In this document: positions 44,014 through 51,522 of the stretch, in pieces
How positions within the stretch are numbered: the first letter of the stretch is position 1
How the letters are laid out: every line of letters starts with the position of its first letter
The notes under the pieces: generated by a model
Seen by the model: the letters and a program-made list of their open reading frames with translations, nothing else
Told to the model about the DNA's origin: nothing
Database searches by the model: none
DNA from: JBAXTZ01 sp037129925
GTDB lineage: Bacteria; Bacillota; Negativicutes; JBAXTZ01
Direction: 5' to 3'
DNA length: 53,109 nt
NCBI GenBank assembly: GCA_037129925.1
Contig: JBAXTZ010000024.1
Span: forward strand, 1-53,109
Made by a program: the position numbers and the translations under genes

Positions 44014-45387
44014 ATGAGAGACTTGTTGTTTGGACTTAATCCGTGGTGGCGCACTGCAACGGTAGATAGCGCGCCGGATGCCGAACGGACGGAGCTGGCC
44101 GCTATTGTGGAGGAATTGGACAATTTGCGTCGTGCGACTATTATTACCGGACCGAGGCGAACTGGCAAATCTACGCTGCTGATGCAAACAATCCGGCAGC
44201 TGATCGCTCAAGGTGTCGCAGCCGGCAGAATCTGTTTTTTAGATTGCGCGGAGCCGGGATTACAAGGAATAACTTTATCGGCAATCTGGAATGAATATTT
44301 CTCGGAAATACTTTCTGAACCGCTCGCCGGGCTAACCAGCACCGTATATATTGTCATTGACGAGATTCATTTTTCGCCGGACTGGCAACTATATATCAAG
44401 AGTGTTATTGACAAGCGTCTGAAAGTCAAATTTTTGATTAGCGGTTCTTCTGCAACCGCGTTATTTAACAACGCCAAAGATTCACTTATGGGACGAACAC
44501 ATACTGTAAAAATATTGCCGTTGACCTTTAGACAGTTTTTACGCTTCAAGAATCATCTCAACACCGGAGAAAAAATCCCCTTGCTAGATTTGCCGGAACC
44601 ACCTGAACTTGCAGATTTTGCGTCGATTAAACAGTTGTGCGCGGAATTTGATGTCCGGTATTATTCACCTTACGCATTGACTTTGTTTAGTGAGTATCTT
44701 GCAGCAGGTGGCTACCCCGAATATTTTCTCAGTAAAAACATGATCGTCTGGCAAAAATACCTTACTGAAGACATAATTGATTATGGACTGTATCGCGATA
44801 TTGTCGCGTTTTATAAGGTGCGTCAACCTGATTTATTGAAAAAAATCATGTTTTACGTTGCAGCTAATCAAGGAGCAGCATTGCCGGTAGCCACGCTGGC
44901 AATGGAACTTTCAGCCGACCGTTCCACCGTAAATGAGTATCTGGAATATTTACAAGATGCAGCGATGCTCACGGTCGTCAGCAATTATTCTGCTAATATT
45001 GGCAAGACGCTGCGTAAAAACAAAAAATACTATGTTAGCGACTGCGGCATTCGTAACGCTCTGTTAAAGCGGCGGGATTTTGGGCCTGCCGAAGAAGGTC
45101 ACTTAGCTGAAACCGCCGCGCTGTCCGCATTGAGAAAAACTGCCGACATTGATTTTGGCGCTATTAACTATTATCGGGAAAACAGCCGTGAAATTGATTT
45201 CATTGTCGATACCAATAATGCAATAATTCCCGTCGAAGTCAAATACCGCAACAGTATTGCAGCTAGCGACATCAAGACGTTGGTTGACTTTGTGACGCAG
45301 AGAAATTTGCCGGCAGGTATTGTTTTGACGAAAACAAAGTTGCAAATTTCGGAAAAAATTGCGTTTGTTCCGGTTTGGCTCGTGTAG
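44014..45387 (+). CDS. AAA/DUF4143-like ATPase, third copy
   Basis: 457 aa. Walker A is GPRRTGKSTLLMQTI (about 47-61) and Walker B is VYIVIDEIHFSPDW. FLISGSSATALFNNAKDSLMGRTHTVKILPLTF matches the family sensor region. The C-terminal PD-(D/E)XK-like motif is EIDFIVDTNNAIIPVEVKYR. The longer N-terminal part and REDUCED similarity place it in a different subgroup from the copies at 2812 and 32440. The start is the ATG at 44014, after AGGAG. It stands immediately before the restriction-modification cassette, but a promoter and direct repeat separate them. Confidence 0.75.
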   Translation: MRDLLFGLNPWWRTATVDSAPDAERTELAAIVEELDNLRRATIITGPRRTGKSTLLMQTIRQLIAQGVAAGRICFLDCAEPGLQGITLSAIWNEYFSEILSEPLAGLTSTVYIVIDEIHFSPDWQLYIKSVIDKRLKVKFLISGSSATALFNNAKDSLMGRTHTVKILPLTFRQFLRFKNHLNTGEKIPLLDLPEPPELADFASIKQLCAEFDVRYYSPYALTLFSEYLAAGGYPEYFLSKNMIVWQKYLTEDIIDYGLYRDIVAFYKVRQPDLLKKIMFYVAANQGAALPVATLAMELSADRSTVNEYLEYLQDAAMLTVVSNYSANIGKTLRKNKKYYVSDCGIRNALLKRRDFGPAEEGHLAETAALSALRKTADIDFGAINYYRENSREIDFIVDTNNAIIPVEVKYRNSIAASDIKTLVDFVTQRNLPAGIVLTKTKLQISEKIAFVPVWLV

Positions 45388-45398
45388 GAAAGCGAATC

Positions 45399-45409
45399 GC
45401 CGGATAGAC
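45399..45409. repeat. Left direct repeat flanking the R-M cassette
   Basis: GCCGGATAGAC recurs at 48034-48044, just after the endonuclease gene, with further shared TAG and AGGATG words beside both copies. Confidence 0.5.
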
Positions 45410-45453
45410 GATTAGCTGAGGATGGTTGAGGGCAATAGCTAACGTGGAATTTC

Positions 45454-45488
45454 TTGACAAACTGCATTCGAGAGGACATAATGTCCTC
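45454..45488 (+). promoter_or_regulatory. R-M promoter with methyltransferase-type operator
   Basis: TTGACA (45454-45459), a 17-bp spacer and CATAAT (45477-45482). A perfect 17-bp palindrome, GAGGACATAATGTCCTC (45472-45488), covers the -10 box. Its GGACA-N3-TGTCC core resembles the regulatory site bound by the HTH domain of M.SsoII, so the methyltransferase probably represses or tunes its own promoter. Confidence 0.75.
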
Positions 45489-45514
45489 AAGTAAACCCGC
45501 GTATTGGAGAAGTT

Positions 45515-46774
45515 ATGAGTCCGAGCGAAGCTTTGAAGCTACTAAAAAAAGCCAGAATACGATACACACAAAAAGAAATAGCTGAAGCGCTAGGTGTTGA
45601 TGTCAGAACTGTGAGAAGGTGGGAAGTTAATCAGCCTGCCCCGCCGGCGTATTTGGCGTATGCAATCCAAATGAAACTGTTTGAAGGAAAAGAAGTTTTA
45701 GGTGTCAAGAAGACGTTCAGGATCATTGATCTGTTTGCCGGTATTGGTGGAATAAGATTAGGCTTTGAAGCGCACGGAGGAAAATGTGTATTTTCCTCAG
45801 AGTGGAATGAATATTCCCGTAAAACATATTTTGAAAATTTCGCGCACGATGAGCAGCATAAGTTTGCTGGTGATATTACCCAGTTTGATGAAAACGATGT
45901 TCCCGATCATGACGTTTTGCTGGCAGGATTTCCGTGTCAGCCTTTTAGCATCGCCGGTGTTTCCAAGAAAAATGCTCTTGGTCGTCCGCATGGATTCGAA
46001 TGTGCGACACAAGGAACGCTTTTTTTTGATGTAGCCAGAATTATCTCAGCTAAGAGGCCCAAGGCATTTATGCTGGAAAATGTTAAAAACCTTATTTCTC
46101 ATGACAAGGGAAATACTTTTAAGGTGATTGTTCAAACACTCCGTGATGAGTTGGGCTATGACGTTCACTATCGGGTAATTGACGGCCAGCACTTTGTACC
46201 GCAACATCGGGAGCGGATAATTGTTGTTGGTTTTCGCGATAAAACCAACTTTTCCTGGGATGAGCTAGAACTTCCGGAGCGAGGCAAAATTAAACTTGAA
46301 TCGATTTTGCACCCGCAAAATGGCACTGAGCAAGCTGAACCACCATTCACACAAGGAGAGCTGGCGTTAATTGACAAAAAGTACACTCTTTCCCAAAAAC
46401 TTTGGGAATATTTGCAGGCGTACGCGACCAAACATAAATTGGCTGGTAACGGTTTTGGCTTTGGTCTGGTGACTGAAAATGATATTGCCCGGACTTTGTC
46501 AGCGCGATATTACAAAGATGGCTCGGAAATATTGATTTCACAGGGCGCCGATAATGCTCCCCGCCGTTTGACTCCAAGAGAGTGCGCCCGATTGATGGGA
46601 TACCCGGATACTTACCGAATTCCTGTTAGTGACACGCAGGCGTACAAACAATTCGGTAATAGTGTAGTGGTACCGGTAATGAAAGAAGTTGCGAGAATAA
46701 TGGTTCCTCACATAAATTGTATGAAAAATATGATGGGAGATAATTTGCAGATAACCGCTGTTAAGTATGGTTGA
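45515..46774 (+). CDS. DNA (cytosine-5) methyltransferase with N-terminal HTH
   Basis: A 419-aa C5-methyltransferase of the EcoRII/SsoII type. Residues 17-37 form a helix-turn-helix (TQKEIAEALGVDVRTVRRWE), which in M.SsoII and M.EcoRII controls expression. Motif I is DLFAGIGGIRLGFE, motif IV is GFPCQPFS with catalytic Cys141, motif VI is ENVKNL, motif VIII is QHRERIIVVG, and motif X is QFGNSVVVPVM. It protects DNA from the partner enzyme encoded directly after it. GGAGAAG precedes the ATG. The likely target is CCWGG or the related CCNGG; this is inferred from the partner and has no direct proof. Confidence 0.92.
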   Translation: MSPSEALKLLKKARIRYTQKEIAEALGVDVRTVRRWEVNQPAPPAYLAYAIQMKLFEGKEVLGVKKTFRIIDLFAGIGGIRLGFEAHGGKCVFSSEWNEYSRKTYFENFAHDEQHKFAGDITQFDENDVPDHDVLLAGFPCQPFSIAGVSKKNALGRPHGFECATQGTLFFDVARIISAKRPKAFMLENVKNLISHDKGNTFKVIVQTLRDELGYDVHYRVIDGQHFVPQHRERIIVVGFRDKTNFSWDELELPERGKIKLESILHPQNGTEQAEPPFTQGELALIDKKYTLSQKLWEYLQAYATKHKLAGNGFGFGLVTENDIARTLSARYYKDGSEILISQGADNAPRRLTPRECARLMGYPDTYRIPVSDTQAYKQFGNSVVVPVMKEVARIMVPHINCMKNMMGDNLQITAVKYG

Positions 46775-46788
46775 CGCAGGGAGAGTGT

Positions 46789-48030
46789 ATGAGTCACGGA
46801 CTTTTGAAAAAATGTTTTACCGGAGTAGCAGCGAAGCGGTTGAGCGCAGTTGAAGTTGATATAACAAAATCGCATCAACATGAATTCAACGGCGTAAATG
46901 GACTAAAAGAGATTTTAGGGAAAGCTGAACCGCGAACATTTCCGACAACCTTTGTCTGGCTGGGTGATGAGCAGGATGGAATAACTGAAGAAGGTTTTTT
47001 AACTTGGTACGACGCGCGTCGTGATCATCCAACGCGCTCAGAATACAGATTGTATTTTAAGACAACGGCGGTACTAGGACTGGCTTCTGCTGGCGATCCG
47101 GTGTTCATTGCCAAAAGGCCGGATGATTCATTGATGGTGATATTGGTAAAAGCTGAAAGTACGATGGAAAACCAGTTGTTATGGCTTTTTGCATTGCCAG
47201 AATTACCTGTCGTTGGTGAGGCTATTTGCAAAGAAGGGTCGAAATTTGACATAAAACAGATCGGCGAAGTTGCGGGGAAAACTGATTTCGCGGTACGTTA
47301 TATCCTTGATGAATTAGGAATAGAACCTGAAGAACCCGAAACCGATTTTATTGATATTATGGTGACGCGGTTTGGCGGAAAATTTCCTGGGACGAGGGAC
47401 TTTTCCGCGTTTGCACGTGAAACGCTATCAGATATTTCACATTCTGATGATCCGGATACTGCATTGCTGAGTTGGCTTAATCAGGAAGAAATTTTGTTTA
47501 GAAGACTGGAACGGTATATAGTAGCACAGAGGCTGCAAATAGGTTTTGTGAATGACGGCGCAGCGGATATTGACGGATTTATCGCATATTCTCTGAGTGT
47601 GCAGAACAGACGAAAAGCTCGGGCGGGATTATCACTGGAAAACCATTTGGAGGAAATCTTCAAAACATTGAAAATCCGTCACGCGCGCGGAGTAGTAACT
47701 GAAAACAAGCAGAAACCGGATTTTATTTTCCCAGGACAGAAAGAATATCGCAATCCGGATTTTCCTGACTCAAAACTCACTATGCTCGGCGCAAAGTCTA
47801 CCTGTAAAGATCGCTGGCGGCAAGTGATTGGTGAAGCTGCGCGAATTAGGACGAAACATCTTCTGACGCTTGAGCCTGGCATTTCGGAGAATCAAACTGA
47901 TGAAATGAAAAGCCGATTGTTGCAACTCGTGTTACCTAAGGAGCTGCATCAGACCTATCGCGCAAACCAGCAAGCATGGCTAATGAATCTGACTGATTTT
48001 GTCAAATTGGTGAGGCAGAGGCAGCTATAG
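46789..48030 (+). CDS. EcoRII-like type II restriction endonuclease
   Basis: A 413-aa two-domain enzyme, close in size to EcoRII (404 aa). The N-terminal effector-binding domain covers about 1-165. The C-terminal catalytic domain has QNRRKARAGLSLENHLEEIF, then KPDFIFPGQKEY, then LGAKSTCKDRWRQV. The Tyr and Lys match the EcoRII active-site Tyr and Lys, and LVLPKELHQTY matches its C terminus. It probably needs two copies of its site for cleavage, as EcoRII does. The start is the ATG at 46789, after GGGAGAG; an upstream TTG overlapping the methyltransferase stop is less likely. The gene is coupled to the methyltransferase. Confidence 0.92.
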   Translation: MSHGLLKKCFTGVAAKRLSAVEVDITKSHQHEFNGVNGLKEILGKAEPRTFPTTFVWLGDEQDGITEEGFLTWYDARRDHPTRSEYRLYFKTTAVLGLASAGDPVFIAKRPDDSLMVILVKAESTMENQLLWLFALPELPVVGEAICKEGSKFDIKQIGEVAGKTDFAVRYILDELGIEPEEPETDFIDIMVTRFGGKFPGTRDFSAFARETLSDISHSDDPDTALLSWLNQEEILFRRLERYIVAQRLQIGFVNDGAADIDGFIAYSLSVQNRRKARAGLSLENHLEEIFKTLKIRHARGVVTENKQKPDFIFPGQKEYRNPDFPDSKLTMLGAKSTCKDRWRQVIGEAARIRTKHLLTLEPGISENQTDEMKSRLLQLVLPKELHQTYRANQQAWLMNLTDFVKLVRQRQL

Positions 48031-48033
48031 ATT

Positions 48034-48044
48034 GCCGGATAGAC
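48034..48044. repeat. Right direct repeat flanking the R-M cassette
   Basis: Perfect 11-bp match to 45399-45409. The pair brackets the promoter, methyltransferase and endonuclease as one unit. Confidence 0.5.
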
Positions 48045-48181
48045 TAGCAGTTCGGCTAGGATGAGCACACGCCTTTACCTGTTGATATTGACAACTCCGG
48101 CTAGTATTTTATGAACGAGCTATGATACAATATTCATTAACAAAAGCTTCTTTCAAATGATGAATGTAGAGGAGGTAAAGA

Positions 48182-49267
48182 GTGAAAACGTTAGTCAAAA
48201 TCCTGCTGTTGTGTGCGGTCGCACTGGTATCGTGGACGATGTGTGCCGGTGCAACGACTGTTATTGTTGCCGGTTCCGGACCGACTGTCGACGCCGCGCT
48301 CCGGGATTGTATGCGAACTGCGGTAGAACAAACAGTTGGTGTTTATGTTGATGCTAAAACATTGGTCGAGAAAAATGTCGTGTTGCAAGACAGCATTTAT
48401 GCTAACTCGCGCGGTTTTGTGAGAAATTACAAAATTCTCAGTTCGATACAAGCGGCGTCCGGCTATAACCTGACAGCCGAAATTGACGTGGACAGCGATG
48501 CTAATTCCCAGCTCATGTCCAGTCTCCAAAAACTGCAAATAATTCAAGTCGGACTAAACAATCCGCGCATAGCGGTACTGGTAAATGATGGCGCATACAG
48601 TAATCCGGTCACGGAAAGTGCTATTGAGAGCATTCTTGGTGACGAAGGTTTTAGAATCGTTACTACTGCTATCCGAAATAAGGATGCGCTACGCAATACA
48701 GTCGTTACTATTTCTTCTAATGACGTTGCCCGATTCACTAAAAGCTTTGATGCGAATTCCGTAGATTACCTGATATTAGGCGTGACCAACGTTAAGAATG
48801 CCGGCGATATTGCCAATGTCGGTATGTATACCGGCAAAGGCAGTGGTTCGTTTAAGATAATTCGCGTGGATACCGGCGATATTATTGCCAGTAATAATTT
48901 CAGTGGCATAGCGGCAGATATTTCTGGTGAAGCCGCGGTAGACAAGGCTTGTGAGATCATCGGTATTAATGCCGCTAATTTTGTAAAGACCAAGTTGCTC
49001 AATTATGCCGCTAATCCGAATAAGTCTGTACAGTTAACGTTAACAGGTGTTGCGGATTTTGCCAGTTTGCAAAAATTCCAAGCGGCCATCGCCGCACTCG
49101 TTGGTGTCAGTTCAACGCAAATCAACAAGTTTAGTGCTGATGCCGCAACCATGACTATCAGCGGTAGTATTTCAGCGCTGGATTTAGCAACCTATATTAA
49201 TGCCGACTTGCCACAATATACCGTTTTGTCAGTCACGAATGCAGCAATTTCTCTGATGCAAAAGTAA
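48182..49267 (+). CDS. Exported FlgT-like envelope protein
   Basis: 361 aa with signal peptide (LVKILLLCAVALVSWTMCAGA). The N-terminal region matches the FlgT_N pattern: VAGSGPTVDAALRDCMRTAVEQTVGVYVDAKTLVEKN, then SRGFVRNYKILSS. The middle (NNPRIAVLVNDGAYSNPVTESAIESILGDEGF) looks like the CsgG/TolB-N-like nucleotide-free alpha-beta fold, and a small ferredoxin-like domain ends the protein. FlgT builds outer-membrane collars around flagella in Vibrio, but no flagellar genes are near. AGGAGG precedes the GTG or ATG start. It is probably one operon with the CsgG-like gene 50 bp downstream. Confidence 0.65.
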   Translation: MKTLVKILLLCAVALVSWTMCAGATTVIVAGSGPTVDAALRDCMRTAVEQTVGVYVDAKTLVEKNVVLQDSIYANSRGFVRNYKILSSIQAASGYNLTAEIDVDSDANSQLMSSLQKLQIIQVGLNNPRIAVLVNDGAYSNPVTESAIESILGDEGFRIVTTAIRNKDALRNTVVTISSNDVARFTKSFDANSVDYLILGVTNVKNAGDIANVGMYTGKGSGSFKIIRVDTGDIIASNNFSGIAADISGEAAVDKACEIIGINAANFVKTKLLNYAANPNKSVQLTLTGVADFASLQKFQAAIAALVGVSSTQINKFSADAATMTISGSISALDLATYINADLPQYTVLSVTNAAISLMQK

Positions 49268-49317
49268 TCGGGATAGATTTATTATAACTATCATAAATTA
49301 TGAGGAGAGAAGGACTA

Positions 49318-50217
49318 ATGAAAAAATTTTTCTTGGGTGCGTTTATGGCGCTATTGGTTTGTTGTTGTACAGCAAGCGTGCTTGCCGATGATCAAGTCAA
49401 TACGCTGGCGATTACGAATTTTTCTAACTCAGGTTCCGTTCCTAAACTTGAAGGGACAGCAACCGATGCTGTCACAGCGGACATTGTCAAAATCCATAAT
49501 TTTCAAGTATTTGACAGGAAGCATCTGCAAAGCGTTATGGATGAGCAAAAGCTGGGTCAGACTGGATTGATTGACGCGACTACTGCATCTAAAATTGGTC
49601 AACTGCTGGGTGTAAAATACATCATGGTTGGTTCTGTCAGCGGCAATATTGCCCACACCCCCGGCCATTATAGTACGAGTTGGGATAGTACCTCTGGTAG
49701 TAGCTACTGGGTGGACGATTCCTATCAAAGTAATGTCGATCTAACGGTAAGTATTATCGAGACTAACACTGGCAAGGTTGCTTTTTCTACACATGCCAAG
49801 GGCGATTCGCCCGATCGTAATGTCGAAAACGCATTGGCTTATGCTGTTTATGATGCTTGTCGTGCGGTTTATACCGCGTTTCCCATTCGCGGCTATGTAA
49901 TTAAAATCGATGGCAATAAATGCTATCTTGACGTCGGTCAAAATTTCAACATAACTAAAGGTGACCGGTTTATCGTCACGCACACCGGTGAAGGCTTTGT
50001 AAATCCGGTAACCGGAAAAGTGTTATCGCAAAAGAAAAATGTTGCGGTGCTAGAAGCTAAAGAAGTATATGACGAGATGTGTATAGCCGCAACAGTCAAA
50101 GATAGCGCCGTCAAAGATGCCACCAATGTACTGACCGTTGGCGACACCGTTACACGGATGCTTAGGGATAAACCAAGCACCTTCTTGATATTTGGTAGCT
50201 CCGAGCACGTATACTAA
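49318..50217 (+). CDS. Exported CsgG-like protein with FlgT_C-type domain
   Basis: 299 aa with signal peptide (FFLGAFMALLVCCCTASVLA). The tri-Cys stretch includes a possible lipobox (LVCCC), so a lipoprotein is possible. Residues about 28-175 read as a CsgG domain: LAITNFSNSGSV, FQVFDRKHLQSVMDEQKLGQTGLID, ASKIGQLLGVKYIMVGSVS. The C-terminal part (GYVIKIDGNKCYLDVGQNFNITKGDRFIV) matches FlgT_C. The start is the ATG at 49318, after AGAAGGA. With its upstream neighbour it may form an outer-membrane assembly. Followed by a strong terminator. Confidence 0.7.
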   Translation: MKKFFLGAFMALLVCCCTASVLADDQVNTLAITNFSNSGSVPKLEGTATDAVTADIVKIHNFQVFDRKHLQSVMDEQKLGQTGLIDATTASKIGQLLGVKYIMVGSVSGNIAHTPGHYSTSWDSTSGSSYWVDDSYQSNVDLTVSIIETNTGKVAFSTHAKGDSPDRNVENALAYAVYDACRAVYTAFPIRGYVIKIDGNKCYLDVGQNFNITKGDRFIVTHTGEGFVNPVTGKVLSQKKNVAVLEAKEVYDEMCIAATVKDSAVKDATNVLTVGDTVTRMLRDKPSTFLIFGSSEHVY

Positions 50218-50232
50218 TTGAAATTTTTCCAC

Positions 50233-50285
50233 ACAAAAAAACAGGCATTAATCACTTTGCGGTGACTTAGGCCTGTTTTTTTTGT
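50233..50285 (+). terminator. Terminator, shared element copy 1
   Basis: Arms AAACAGGC and GCCTGTTT enclose an inner TCAC/GGTGA stem, then eight Ts. A closely similar element ends the gene at 52656. Confidence 0.85.
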
Positions 50286-50410
50286 GATTTTCATCTGGCA
50301 AAATAGACAATCGCCGGTTGATTTCCCTGCCAGGGCTTCAGTTTGGCAGGTCCCAGAAAAGCAGCTGTTGTACAAGCTTTTCACTATTCATTGTTAACCG
50401 TTCGGAGTAA

Positions 50411-50746
50411 TTATGCTATTGACAAGTGAAGTTTAATTGCCGCGTCAATTATCAGCTGGTGCTGTGCGGTGATTTGCCCAAGTTTTTTGATTAATCGCTT
50501 TTTGTCGATCGTTCTGATTTGTTCGCACTTGGCTTTGCTGTCTTTCAAAAGCCCGGTTTCTGTAGCGGGCAGAATTACCTGAAATGGATAGACCTTGCTG
50601 ATTTGCCCGGATACCGGGACGACAGTCACTAGCGTGGCGTGTTGATTAAACAGGTTGTTGCTGACGATTAATACCGGACGAGTTTTGTCGGTCTCTGACC
50701 CGGTTGCCGGTGAGAGGTTGGCTAAGAATATTTCCCCGCGGGTCAT
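50411..50746 (-). CDS. mazF: MazF/PemK-type endoribonuclease toxin
   Basis: A 111-aa mRNA interferase. The family opening RGEIFLANLSPATGSETDKTRPVLIVSNN includes the RPVLI strand. VTVVPVSGQISKVYPFQVILPATETGLLKDSKAKCEQIRTIDKKRL follows, with the conserved Gln-Arg/Thr-Ile stretch. The ATG at 50746 overlaps the antitoxin stop in an ATGA; ten codons upstream of it are not supported. Activity is expected against single-stranded mRNA at a short motif. Confidence 0.93.
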   Translation of the reverse strand: MTRGEIFLANLSPATGSETDKTRPVLIVSNNLFNQHATLVTVVPVSGQISKVYPFQVILPATETGLLKDSKAKCEQIRTIDKKRLIKKLGQITAQHQLIIDAAIKLHLSIA

Positions 50747-50970
50747 TTGATTCCATCTCCTATGGTAGTTTCCCAAAGCTGATTTTCCAGCTGCTCAGTT
50801 GCGTTAGCCGCATAATCGGCATAAGCCGCAGCTAACATATGGTCTTGATAGTACTGCAATGCATCGGCGACGATTTTAGAAACTGATAATTTTGTCTCGG
50901 CTTGGTATTGGTAAAGAAAAGCTGCCAGTTGTGGTGGCAGGGATACCGATAGTTTTTGTGCGGTTGCCAT
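50743..50970 (-). CDS. Ribbon-helix-helix antitoxin
   Basis: 75 aa. The N terminus (KLSVSLPPQLAAFLYQYQAETKLSVSKIVADALQYY) is a ribbon-helix-helix DNA-binding dimer. The C-terminal half (NATEQLENQLWETT) should wrap the toxin. It is translated with MazF, and its operator lies directly upstream. Ribosome site GAAGGTG. Confidence 0.85.
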   Translation of the reverse strand: MATAQKLSVSLPPQLAAFLYQYQAETKLSVSKIVADALQYYQDHMLAAAYADYAANATEQLENQLWETTIGDGIK

Positions 50971-50987
50971 AAAAACACCTTCTTTCT

Positions 50988-51031
50988 ATTTGGTATGACC
51001 AAATTATACTACCGAATTGAACTGATCACAA
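50988..51031 (-). promoter_or_regulatory. Autoregulated toxin-antitoxin promoter and operator
   Basis: On the minus strand, TTGTGA (51026-51031), a 17-bp spacer and TATAAT (51003-51008). A perfect ATTTGGT-N3-ACCAAAT palindrome (50988-51004) overlaps the -10 box, as expected for an RHH repressor. Confidence 0.8.
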
Positions 51032-51032
51032 T

Positions 51033-51058
51033 AAAAAAACTCTGCATTGCTACAGAGT
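51033..51058 (-). terminator. Minus-strand terminator upstream of the TA promoter
   Basis: ACTCTG/CAGAGT arms with a T run on the minus strand. It would stop leftward transcripts arising between 51060 and 51500 before they reach the TA promoter. Confidence 0.55.
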
Positions 51059-51110
51059 GAATTTAAGAGGAGAGAATCTATATTGAGAGATTGTTTGAGG
51101 AGAAAACTAT

Positions 51111-51137
51111 ATGAAAAACTATTTTGTATTAGCATAA
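51111..51137 (+). CDS. Possible 8-aa leader peptide
   Basis: MKNYFVLA follows a GAGGAG site 8 bp upstream, and the structured region at 51139 starts directly after the stop. A candidate attenuator peptide only. Confidence 0.3.
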   Translation: MKNYFVLA

Positions 51138-51138
51138 T

Positions 51139-51206
51139 TCAGACCGTGGGGCTTAAGGGTGTGTGCTGTCTGAACCTTATGGGCTAATTATATAGCATAG
51201 GTCTGA
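51139..51206. ncRNA. Foldable RNA-like element in the long intergenic region
   Basis: TCAGACC (51139-51145) pairs with GGTCTGA (51200-51206), enclosing TAAGG/CCTTA (51154-51158 with 51175-51179) and a short GCTA/TAGC arm: a three-way-junction shape. The strand is uncertain. No known family was recognised. Confidence 0.35.
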
Positions 51207-51287
51207 CCGGGCGCTGACCAAAAATGTCGCGCTAATGCTCACGGCAAGGTTTGTGTTGTGTGTTCTACTGTTTCAACGTCGTCAAAA

Positions 51288-51316
51288 TTGATTGGCTACA
51301 ACTTGTAGGTTATAAT
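51288..51316 (+). promoter_or_regulatory. Distal promoter with palindrome in the spacer
   Basis: TTGATT, a 17-bp spacer and TATAAT (51311-51316). The spacer holds a perfect CTACAA-C-TTGTAG palindrome, a likely repressor site. A leader of about 200 nt would follow. Confidence 0.5.
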
Positions 51317-51401
51317 TCTTGCGTTTTTTTTATATAAAGTATAGAAGTTTGAGCATCTCAAGTGCGCTATACAAAAACTCACGAGTGAGCTAAACACACT
51401 A

Positions 51402-51430
51402 TTGTAATTGCGGTTATTGCATCGTACAAT
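51402..51430 (+). promoter_or_regulatory. Second candidate promoter of the acylase gene
   Basis: TTGTAA, a 17-bp spacer and TACAAT (51425-51430). A further TACAAT near 51500 has only a weak -35 (TTTTCA, 16-bp spacer). Confidence 0.4.
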
Positions 51431-51522
51431 ATCTGTGATGGAGGCTTAACTGGCAGAAAAGAGTTCTGACAAATTGCTTTTCAAACGAATAAATCGTTGT
51501 ACAATAAATTTGAGGGAGAGAT

